From Cristatella mucedo (taxonomy: Eukaryota; Bryozoa; Phylactolaemata; Cristatellidae), in contig WPIO01000074.1 in assembly GCA_009760855.2 (NCBI GenBank), forward strand, positions 80,001-144,000: DNA of 64,000 nt, read 5' to 3'. Under the pieces are notes generated by a model that did not search any database, had not been told where the DNA came from, and saw only the letters and a program-made list of their open reading frames with translations. Positions 54,922 to 64,000 of this stretch are shown in pieces (the first letter of the stretch is position 1; each line of letters starts with the position of its first letter). The translations under genes were made by a program, and so were the position numbers.

Positions 54922-56864
54922 CTGCAAATGAAAAAGCTGTTTACTTAAATATTTGATAGCCATCGAACTGTCATACGGCGTTAGCGAAGAGGCCGTCCGA
55001 GAGAGCTGTCCGAAAACTGGCATAGTGTGCCCTGCACGGCCAGCTGACGTAAGCATGGAATCTTTTGAGGAACTCTGGGACGTACGATTACTTTTCAAGG
55101 ATTCGTGGAGACAGAGGACCTTGTTATGTTTGCTACGATCGCCAAAGTGGGTGGATGCGATGTCTGGAGGCTGGGTGGATGCGATGTCTGGAGGCATTTA
55201 GGTGGTGCGTTCTATTGAGCCGCCAGAAGCTCACTGCCATTTTAGGAACTTCTTAACCTCCGATTGCTGAGACTACATCAAAAGAGGGCCCCTCAAGATA
55301 ACAGCTTGTGTTTAGTCTCCTGAGAATGAGCTCACGCGATCGCTACAGCTGCTATTGTTTTGCGACAGCTGCCTCTTTCCATCATGAAATCCAATTTCAG
55401 GAGACTCACAATTAAATGATTTTCACTTTTGCGAGTTTCGTTTTCAGCGTTGGCGAGACCATTTGCATAAGTCCACCGAGACGCGTTGAGGATCTACGTC
55501 GGAATGGGAATTTCCCTTTTACATTAAGAAGGACCCTCCTGCTGGCAGTGCAGCTAAACGCTTTCAAAAAGTACGTGAGAGATGAAAAAATCCTATATTA
55601 GACGATCCATTTAATTTTAGATTATTAGTAAACCTGGAAACGGTGGATACTGTTTATAACAGCAACTTAGCAAAACATGGAGAGCTTTGGGTTCTCATTG
55701 CTAACATCGGGAATGGGGGTGTTCATTCGTAGCGACCGAGTCCAGTCCTCTTTATGAAAGAAAGTCGCAGATACTGCCGATGACCTGCACCACTGAGTGC
55801 ATATTTTTCCTCGTTACTCCATGGAAATTGTATGCCTAAGATCAAGGCTCGTGCAGATCTTACCTTGAAGCATCCATATTGATGTTAACTCGAAACTTTG
55901 AACGGGGGGGGGCTAAATCGGCAGGATTGAATCGGACAAATGAACGGGGTTTCATAAACAAATCATCCCGTGAGCCCGACAGCCGCCGTTTGTTATTGCG
56001 TCCGGCAGGGGCATACTCACCTTTACTCGTGTAGCTTAGGATGAATTATTTATATTCTCGTAATTCTGATTGACTGGTTGGCACTGTGAAAGATGGCAGT
56101 GTGCCAAGGTCATCCGATCACTTTGTGCAGTGTGTAATAATAATAATAATAATTCGCTTGATAAAGCGCCCTCAGAGAACTTAATCTCTCTCTAGGTGCT
56201 TTGCATTTGCTGTAAAGTGAAATGCAATTGAATGGTAAGTAAAGTCATGCTTGAAAAACAAACGAAATGAATAATGTGTGCAGTCTGCGATCGATCGCCC
56301 TGACCTGGTGAAGTGCAACAGCTGCGACGGTCTTCGGACCCCGACCTCAGTGTACTACGTGATGCTGTAGTTCAGCGATACATCGCAGCAGCGCAATGTA
56401 TCGCTGGATTCGCCTTGAGCACATGAGCGGTTATTGTTAAAACAACTTCCTTACTATCCTCACTGAGAGCAAGCCCGTGCCAGTTTCGAGACTTGTGTGA
56501 GCTTGCTCTCGATAACAAATCCCAAGGATTTGTATGTTAACTGATCATTTATGCGCTACTTAAAGGAACGTAAGGACTTTTATTTTACAGAGTGCGAGCA
56601 CGTGTAAGTCTCTTGATGAGCCAATCAGTAAAGCGCGGGAGGAGAAAACCAAATACTCACAGTACGATTGCTGACAGCCTCTTTTATTTTTGCACGTTTA
56701 AAAGTCTATGGAAAAATGGTCCTAAATGTATCCATGGATACGGTGCGTAGCACTGTTCATTCAAATCGTATTGAAAGTACATTCCCTAGTAGAGCGATAT
56801 GGTCAGCAGTAAAAAGCAAAAACTCTAAAAGCGAAACGAGTACTTTGCTGCAGCGGAGATTTAC
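54922..56864 (-). other. Intron in the 5' leader of unit B galaxin-like gene
   Basis: About 1.94 kb; acceptor as in unit A. The homologous donor is GTAAG/GTAAAT (exon end 56865), with an alternative CTG/GTAAGG four bases earlier. Enlarged relative to unit A by a LINE-A tail (about 56137-56290) and SINE-like sequence. Confidence 0.65.
56137..56290 (-). mobile_element. LINE-A tail in unit B intron
   Basis: Left end (ATA)n, then TTCGCTTGATAAAGCGCCCT, AATCTCTCTCTAGGTGCTTT and part of the 3' region. A tRNA-like B-box remnant (complement of GGACCCCGACCTCAG) follows near 56335. Confidence 0.75.
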
Positions 56865-56910
56865 CTTACCAGGCGGCCGGAGCGTCGTTCACCTTAGAGC
56901 AGCAAGACTG
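56865..56910 (-). other. Non-coding exon 1 of unit B galaxin-like gene
   Basis: Start estimated from the TATA box. Sequence is collinear with unit A exon 1 (AGCTAGGAAGTTCAACAGTC onward); no ATG downstream of the predicted start site. Confidence 0.55.
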
Positions 56911-56933
56911 TTGAACTTCCTAGCTGTTCATCG

Positions 56934-56943
56934 CCTTAAATAG
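56934..56943 (-). promoter_or_regulatory. TATA box of unit B galaxin-like gene
   Basis: CTATTTAAGG, identical to unit A. The CACGTG E-box is at 56978-56983, at exactly the same distance (35 bases). Confidence 0.7.
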
Positions 56944-57314
56944 ATAGCCTTCAGCCATTCAGATGAAACAATGTTGTCACGTGATCTGAACAGCCTCTCT
57001 ACCTTGCTGAAACCGGAACGCCTTCTTTAGGCTCCCGTAGTTTGGCAGGCACGGGCTGCGACCGCCATCGATTTCCAGATAAACGGTGCGTCGCGCTGCA
57101 ATGAATCACGCTGACTCCGGCTGGCTAATCTCACAACGGCAATCGAGCATACTTATTGCTGCCAGTCGACACCCGTGCTTTCCCCGCGGGCCGCTCACCT
57201 GTTGTTCCGCTTGGCTTGGTATTTCGCCGAACTACTCAGTTTGTGGTTTTCATGTGAACCTACCTAACCAGACTTTTGTCGTCAATTAAATTCGATAATG
57301 GCGTCTTCGCCTGC

Positions 57315-57860
57315 ACAGCATCGTGAACCGGAAGCTTTCTGCACGACTGCGTTTCGTCTTCTGTTTCGAGTCCGGTCAAGATCTCAGTTGCTGCTCTCGA
57401 GTAGCTCTGCGACAGTCGACCTTACGCCAACTATCGAGCAGAGCGTTACCATAGTTACCGGCGTTGACCTTCATGCCAGTCAGTAGTGCAGTTGAAGAAG
57501 CGTCTAGCAAGAAAAAAAAGGAGGCAAGCGAGAGAGTTACTGCTGTAAAAAACGCGGTTTGGCGGCTTCCGCTCTCCGACAGAACAGCTGCCACAAAGGC
57601 AGCGCTCGCAGCGGCGCTATACCTTGCTAACGCCAGCCAAATATTGGCGACAAACTTTGCGTCGCCGCGGCTGGCGACTTATGTACGTATTATATTATAT
57701 ACGTATAAATTATTACATACGTATACTCAGTACATGACGGCATGTCATATACGACTGTTAACGAATATAAAATGTATGGCAAATGTTATAACCATTGAGA
57801 TGTTAATATATAACGGTCATACCTGAAAGGTCAGAGCGTCAGGCTGTCAGTAGACATGCA
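57315..57860. other. Unit B-specific insertion of about 545 bp
   Basis: Unit A runs straight from the counterpart of 57314 to that of 57860. The extra sequence has open frames on both strands (plus 57464-57700 with KKKKEASERVTAVKNAV; minus 57376-57594 with a hydrophobic stretch). I cannot tell an insertion here from a deletion in unit A, and see no known element. Confidence 0.4.
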
Positions 57861-57969
57861 TAGCGAGTATCGCACGATTCAACCATTTTGATCCGAGATT
57901 CTAGAAGTCAAGATCGCTGACAACGTCAATGTTGTGTGCATACAAACACATAGTACAGTATACAAATGC

Positions 57970-58190
57970 ACACAAAGTTATTGAAAATAATATAAATATA
58001 AAATATAAATATAACATAATTATAGTTATCAGTAAAATATAAACATAATATAAATTGATATAACATAAATAAATACTACAAATATAGATATAAATAGTTT
58101 ACTATATATAATTAATATAATAATAAATGGTGTGATTAATAAATTAATATAATTAATATAAATATAAGTAAAGTAATTAATTGAGTAGCA
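57970..58190. repeat. AT-rich (ATAAATAT)n tract
   Basis: Degenerate TAAATATAA repeats, absent from the unit A counterpart near 40070. Confidence 0.85.
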
Positions 58191-58439
58191 CAAATCAACT
58201 TTGGCTCAGCTCTCGCAGAAACCGCTACAAAAAAGATTGACCTTTGCAGGACTCTAAGGACTCGCGCCGCAAATTGCAACGGACCATCGGCTCTCGCATC
58301 ACCATCCTTTCTTCGGCTTCTAACCACCGTCTCGTCATTTGTCCCGCTAAATTGAAGTCGATTAGTCAATTAAAAAACCTTCTCAGTTCTGTATCCATCG
58401 AAATTCCAAAGCTTGCCTCTGCATTCGGTTAATCCTTGG

Positions 58440-59325
58440 AACGACCTTTTATCAGATGAGTCTCAGCTGAAGACGCACCGGTTCCGCTCTGCTGACTCAC
58501 CGCTTAAATCTGTGCGAACTAGTTTGTTTCATGTTCGCTTTTCGCGTTTTCCTTGCATTGGTCAGTGTATGTTACTAACTATGCTTCTAACTAACCAGTC
58601 GCATTTAGTGTCTTCTTGCACGTTTGCATGTTGACGTAAGCATGTTACTTGTGAGGTTTAGCATGCTTTTCTAAGCATAATACAATGCAATTAATTGAAG
58701 TTGCTTATTTGCAGCAATTTATGAAAACATTGCATAGTGATTTATTATTTCTTATGGCATCATAAAGCGACGTCTTACTATTATAATTGTATGCATATAC
58801 ATACGTATATCTACTCTACTGTCTATTACCGTCATCAAACCCACTGTACTCCAATGAACAACCTAGGGAAACTCAACTTTGCGTTGGAAAACAAAATTTC
58901 ACTGACTAAAATGCCTACTATTTTGGATTCCGATGAAAGACCTTTCACTTTGCTAGTATATGTAATCGAAGCTTGTTTGAACTATTGACTAAGAAAGTAT
59001 TCCATAAAGTGAAACTTAATTTTCAGCCAATATGGTTTCCCTTTCAAGCCATGAAATGGAATTATTGTAACTTGGATTAATAATAATAAATAAGAGCAAT
59101 AAATCTCAGTAAACATTTTATGGATTAATGAACCGTCATCATTGTCTTTGGGTTGTTCTATGGCGCCATACGAAAATCAAGCTCCAAGCTCTCTAGGACC
59201 GACAAGAAACTGAGCAGGAAACATTCGTCTCTATCGAATGATTCGAATGAGTTGAATGATTCTAAGAGTTTTCAAGTAGCGACAGAAGCCACGAGCAAGC
59301 GAGTCCCAGACATTGCTGACATGCT
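58440..59325. other. Right flank of unit B gene, no gene seen
   Basis: Collinear with 40330-41770 of unit A apart from the LINE-B insertion there. No supported exon. Confidence 0.4.
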
Positions 59326-59326
59326 G

Positions 59327-59520
59327 ACAAGCTGTCTGAGATGCAGATGATGTCTGAGATGCAGACAAGCTGTCTGAGATGCAGATGATGTCTGAGATTC
59401 AGACAAGCTGTTAGAGATGCGGATGATGTCTGAGATGCAGACAAGCTGTCTGAGATACAGATGATGTCTGAGATGCAGACAAGCTGTCTGAGATATAGAT
59501 GATGTCTGAGACGCAGACAA
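59327..59520. repeat. 38-bp minisatellite, 5 copies
   Basis: Unit GACAAGCTGTCTGAGATGCA followed by GATGATGTCTGAGATGCA. Absent from unit A. It ends in the hairpin at 59511-59556. Confidence 0.92.
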
Positions 59521-59556
59521 GCTGTCTGGGACAAGTCCCAGACAGCTTGTCTGCGT
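59511..59556. repeat. Perfect inverted repeat, 22-bp arms, closing the 38-bp array
   Basis: Arms 59511-59532 and 59535-59556 with spacer AA. The left arm is the last repeat unit, so the right arm is an inverted copy of repeat sequence. Confidence 0.95.
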
Positions 59557-59987
59557 ACAAGCTAAAAGCACGATCAGCAAAATAGGTTAATTTGGTTCGG
59601 CATGCGAGTTACGAGAAGCGTACAGCAATAAATTCTGGATCGCTTGATCCTGGCCGTTTTCAGAAGCTATTCGAAAAGGAAGCGATCTCCTCTAACTTCC
59701 CGCGCGTGATCAAGATACGGCAACTATCAGCTGATTCTTAAATTAATCCGATAACGTCTTTCTTAGCATCCTTAAGTAAAACAACTATGTGAGCATTCTT
59801 ATGGTGTGCTGTTCATATGTCGTCCTAGCTGTGTGCGAAAGATGGAGCCCGGACATTTTCAAACGGCTCGTGAAACGAAAGAATTATGTGAAACTCAAGT
59901 TGATTGAGCAAAACTACAAGGTTCATGACAATTTTATCCAACCGCTCTATGAAGGAAAAACCGAAAGAAACAACCACAACTAGCTAA

Positions 59988-60542
59988 CTGTGACGTAGCT
60001 ACCTGTGACGTAGCTACCTGTGACGTAGCTACCTGTGACGTAGCTACCTGTGACGTAGCTAACTGTGACGTAGCTAACTGTGACGTAGCTAACTGTGACG
60101 TAGCTACCTGTGACGTAGCTACCTGTGACGTAGCTAACTGTGACGTAGCTACCTGTGACGTAGCTAACTGTGACGTAGCTACCTGTGACGTAGCTAACTG
60201 TGACGTAGCTAACTGTGACGTAGCTACCTGTGACGTAGCTAACTGTGACGTAACTGTGCTAACTGTGACGTAGCTAACTGTGACGTAGCTACCTGTGACG
60301 TAGCTAACTGTGACGTAGCTACCTGTGACGTAGCTAACTGTGACGTAGCTAACTGTGACGTAGCTACCTGTGACGTAGCTAACTGTGACGTAGCTACCTG
60401 TGACGTAGCTACCTGTGACGTAGCTAACTGTGACGTAGCTACCTGTGACGTAGCTACCTGTGACGCAGCTAACTGTGACGTAGCTACCTGTGACGTAGCT
60501 ACCTGTGACGTAGCTAACTGTGACGTAGCTACCTGTGACGTT
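59988..60542. repeat. 15-bp minisatellite, 37 copies, two unit types
   Basis: Unit GCTAMCTGTGACGTA where M is A or C. The order from left is A CCCC AAAC CACA CAAC A-AAC ACAA CACC ACCA CCAC, where the dash marks a damaged unit near 60251. Every unit holds TGACGTA, a CRE/ATF half-site-like sequence. Absent from unit A. Confidence 0.95.
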
Positions 60543-60657
60543 TCACGACGACTTCCTGGTGCAAGATCTACTCATTTGGGTAATTTGACCTAGCTACGCG
60601 TCAAGCTGAACTATCCTGACCAGCCGAAAATTTGCTTCAAAATCGCTACGGCTTTTT

Positions 60658-62560
60658 TATAATAACAATAATAATAGTGCACTTGATAAAGCGCCCTCAG
60701 AGATCTCAGTCTCTTTCTAGGCGCTTTACATTTGCTGCAAAGGGAAATGCGACGGAATGGTGAGTAATATCATGTTTGATAAACAACATGAATAACATGG
60801 TTAGGGGTGACATGCACAGGGTCAGCATGCAAGTGTGGTTAGTGGCAGCATGCACAGTGTCAGCACGCATAAGCACATCAAGGACGAATCACACGGACCT
60901 ACTAAATGCTGTCCTAAATAGGTTTGTTTATAAGGTCTTTTTAAATGTGGTCACATCAGGGGATGTTGTGACGCAAGTCGGGAGGGAGTTTCAAGCTTTG
61001 GGAGCATACGAACTACATGCACGATCTCCAAAAGATTTGAGGTTGGTACGGGGTATTTGTATACTGTTGGATTCCGAAAAGCGGTGGTACGATGCTTGGC
61101 CTGATGGGGGAGTATATCTGAGAGGTAATCTGGAGCCAAAGAATGAAGGGACCTAAAAGTGAGCAACAAAACTTTGATGTCGATCCGTTGCTTGACTGGT
61201 AGCCAGTGCAGGTTGGCGAGAAGTGGAGTAATGTGGCAACTGCGACGCTCACGAAAGACAAGCCTAGCTGCAGAGTTTTGCACCAGCTGCAATCGCCTGA
61301 TCGCACATGCCGGTAGGCCAGTAAGCAGTGAGTTGCAGAAGTCGAGACGGGATGTCACGAATGCATGGACCAACTTGGATGTGGTATCTTTATCTAAACA
61401 AGCCCGAATTTGAGAAATGTTATGAAGCTAAAAATAGGCAGATTTGACTGTGGAGCTGATATGGTCGTCTAACGAGAGGTCGCTTTGGAATATGACACCT
61501 AGATTTCGAGCTGATTCAACTGGAGATATGCTGGCAGTGCCAATTTTGAACGTCAGCCTTTCCAATCTCTGAATCACACTGGGTTTGCCCATAACTAGTA
61601 AGTTAGTTTTATCATCGTTTAGTTTTAGAAAATTTGCTGCCATTCATGTGCGGATGTCATCAGTACATGCAGCAAGTGAGTTGAGAGAATTCGAATTGCT
61701 CGAAGGCTGGGAGGGATCAAAGCAAAGGTACAACTGGGTGTCATCCGCATAGATGTGAAAGCCTAGATTGTGCATGGCAATCACATCAGCGAGAGAGAGA
61801 AAGAGTATAAACCATGAAAAGAATAGGACCTAGCAGGGAGCCCTGAGGTACCCCCATATTTCAAATGCTCCTCAGAGGATCTTTGTCCATTCACATCAAT
61901 ACTCTGGAGTCTCCCACTGAGATAGGACCTGGACAATTGCAGAGCAGTGCCAGCGATACTCAGGCGAGATGAGAGGTTTTCTAGAAGAACTTTGTGATCG
62001 ATTGCATCAAAAGCTGCCGAAAGATCGAGCAAAACAAGCAAAGACACTCTACCCATGTCTGCATTCCTAAGTAGGTCGTTGTATACCTAAAGCAATGCTG
62101 ATTCTGTGGAGTGATTAGCTCTAAAGCCAGACTAAAACTTACTAGCAAAGTTGGAAGTTTCAATATACGAGTTCAGCTGGCCCGCCACGACCCGTTCCAG
62201 TGTCTGTGATAGGAATGATATAAGGGATACTGGGCGGTAGTTCCTCAAGTTCTCTTGGTCCAGTGTCGCTTTCTTGAGAAGTGGCCTGACTACAGCTTTT
62301 TTGAAAGGTGCTGGGACATGACCTGAGGCTAATGACATATTAATGATGTTTTTTATGCATGGCGGCAGCAGACCAATGCAACGTAGGAGCAGGACAGTGG
62401 GAATAGGTTCCAGAGGACTTGATGTCTTCTTTGATTGGGATATGAACTTCAGGACGACATAACTAGTGACTTTCTTAAATGTAGACATTGAGGTGCAGCC
62501 AGGAATCGTGTGACAGCATTCTATGGGGGGATGTTGCCATCGTCGGGATGGACTCCCTGG
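60658..62560 (-). mobile_element. LINE-A, longest copy, with RT catalytic YADD
   Basis: On the minus strand: the RT fingers region (LRNYRPVSLISFLSQTLERV at the 62200-62250 side), domain A (LLVLLDLSAAFDAIDHKVLL), the catalytic YADD at 61751-61740, LKLNDDKTNLLVMGKP, and the C-terminus (SRLDFCNSLLTGLP onward), then the 3' end with GTAAAGCGCCTAGAAAGAGA and an ATT tail at 60658. The endonuclease is missing (5' truncated) and several frameshifts separate the domains. It inserted into unit B after the duplication: in unit A the flanks (42340 and 42360) are adjacent. Confidence 0.9.
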
Positions 62561-62689
62561 TCTTTTTCAAACTAGTTTTCAGATGCATCAAATGAACAAT
62601 GCATGTCGGGAAAATTGACAGAGACCAATAAGGTCGGCAGTCGTTTGCTTGCGGTTCGGCCGATCTAAAGCTAATTCTTTGGCCTATTA

Positions 62690-62727
62690 TTATATTTGGC
62701 CTATTATTATTATTATTATTATTATAT
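62690..62727. repeat. (ATT)n microsatellite with duplicated flank
   Basis: ATT repeats between TTTGGCCTA copies (62680, 62697, 62730), absent from unit A near 42610; another tail-only LINE-A insertion is likely. Confidence 0.65.
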
Positions 62728-63404
62728 TCTTTGGCCTAATCTGCATTTCAACGACCGCTGCTCCGCCTGTTGAATGATTGCAGAAACGTATTGCAGACGT
62801 TGTTCTGCACTGCGATGCAAATGCTGCAAATGTGCGTGAGGGTGAGAATGCGGGTAAGGATGCAGCTAGGACGTTATCGACTCTGTGCGGGTGTGACAAC
62901 AATACGCACGTTCGCTGGCGGGCAATGTCCACCTTTGTTTACCGCCAGCGTGGCTCGCTCACATTTACGCACGTGCGTCTGTAGACGCACGCACTGTTGG
63001 TTTCAACGGACACTCCCTGAACAGAAGGTGGCAGAAGGTGCGCCAAAATCCGCTGCAGGGACGGTAAGCTGACGGTGAGCTGAATGCCTCACCCGTCGTA
63101 TGGATCGCGCGACTCGCGGCGGCGACTGCACGTTGACTTTTCGTTCATCGGCGGCTTTAGGAGCTCTTTATAGCTTCCAATTTGCTTCCAATTTATTGCT
63201 TTCAATTTGCGTCCGTGGACTTTTTGGTTGAGTACTCGGCCTCCCTGTTTACCGTCACTGGGATCGGTCCGCTACATCGAGTGTGCCAGGTCCGACGTGC
63301 GCACACACCAAACAAAGCCTCTGATTTAAGTGGCGAGGAAAAGCACAGCTCCTAGTCACGCCCAGCTCAAGTCACAGTCCTAGCCACAGTCACGCCTAGC
63401 TTAA

Positions 63405-63660
63405 GATTGACGGACAATTGGCGGACAGCAAGGGGGCTTTATCCCAACGCGCCGCCCGTCGAACGACGGTTGTCTTCCCCTGGCCGCGACCGTGCGAGCG
63501 CAGCTTGCCCGCTTCGTGGCCGGCGAAAGTGTCTGAAAAAGCGCCCACTTTCGCGCAGCCGGCCGGCCGGCTGTTTGGGCAGCGAGTCTTCCTGGATACC
63601 TAGTCAGAGTCGTCGTTCCAGACGGACCGTTCCGAACTGGAAACTCGCAGACCGCTGTCG
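63405..63660. promoter_or_regulatory. CpG-rich conserved block, unit B copy
   Basis: Counterpart of 43240-43560; nearly identical over about 150 bp. See that entry. Confidence 0.35.
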
Positions 63661-64000
63661 AGCGGAGCTTCATTTATTTTCTTTTATTAATTTATTGTAT
63701 TTCATTATTTTAATTTAGTTTAATTTATTTCATTCATTTTTAATTGCGATTCACGGCTTCCAGCAGACTCCACGTGAGCACGGTGCATAATTTCTCAGCG
63801 CGTATCCGCGCTCCAGGCTCAGGCGCATCCGGGCGCGTGCCGTCGACAATCAAGGAAAATCTGTGCTCGCTGTAGACGTGGCATCAACCAGCGAGCTTCT
63901 TGCGAAGCCTTAGCTCTTTGGAGGCACGCTAGACTTAGCAGCTTAAACTAACGCAACCGCTTTATGGTGTAGCCAACTTTATGCATACAACATATGCTGC
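63661..64000. other. Unit B continues, no gene seen
   Basis: 63800-63960 matches 43610-43790 of unit A, with an AT-rich insertion at 63665-63745. Confidence 0.4.

Larger units (their letters stand above)
49077..64000. repeat. Segmental duplication unit B (runs off the window)
   Basis: Collinear with unit A (see that entry). It is larger because of a LINE-B (51020), nested LINE-A pieces (51838), a roughly 1-kb insertion (52050-53050), a roughly 0.5-kb insertion (57315-57860), the two minisatellites (59330 and 59990) and a 1.9-kb LINE-A (60658). It reaches the counterpart of unit A position about 43830 at the window edge. Confidence 0.85.

Overview
This window is invertebrate animal nuclear DNA. 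There are no bacterial-style operons. Exons carry GT..AG splice signals, microsatellites and minisatellites are abundant, and the interspersed repeats are non-LTR retrotransposons of the CR1/L2 type plus tRNA-derived SINEs. Two intact genes and one broken gene encode secreted galaxin-like proteins made of 29-residue di-cysteine repeats. Galaxin-like proteins are known from stony corals. From memory they also occur in calcareous sponges, where related 'calcarins' are reported as tandemly arranged spicule-matrix genes. A calcifying early-branching animal, most likely a calcareous sponge, is my best guess; this is inference from the gene family only.

Layout. 1-5.2 kb: repeat-rich DNA with a probable minus-strand secreted-peptide gene (signal-peptide exon at 4.4 kb). 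5.2-9.5 kb: a CpG-rich block without a recognisable gene. 9.5-14.2 kb: two LINEs, one nearly full length with endonuclease and reverse-transcriptase remains. 15.2-20.2 kb: a 5-kb minisatellite of 21-bp units with higher-order structure. 20.2-27.5 kb: CpG-rich DNA holding a three-exon minus-strand Ly6/uPAR (three-finger) gene with a signal peptide and a GPI-type tail. 27.5-29.4 kb: nothing recognised.

From about 29.4 kb to the right edge the DNA is a head-to-tail series of segmental duplications: unit 0 (about 29.4-34.35 kb), unit A (34.35-49.08 kb) and unit B (49.08 kb to beyond the window). Each carries one galaxin-like gene on the minus strand with the same architecture: a non-coding first exon, one intron, and a single coding exon. 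Units A and B keep a TATA box and an E-box at identical spacing. Unit 0 has lost the TATA region and its coding exon is frameshifted. Unit B has grown by LINE insertions, a 15-bp minisatellite and other insertions. Because unit B runs off the edge, a further galaxin-like copy may lie outside the window.

Two LINE families dominate. 'LINE-A' ends in a short GCGCC..AAGAGATT..GGCGC hairpin-like 3' end plus (ATT)n. 'LINE-B' ends in a GTGGAGTTACAGACGGAGA-like 3' end plus short ACATT repeats. All copies seen are truncated or frameshifted. The galaxin-like cluster and the Ly6 gene are the best-supported host genes; other host exons are tentative and are marked so.
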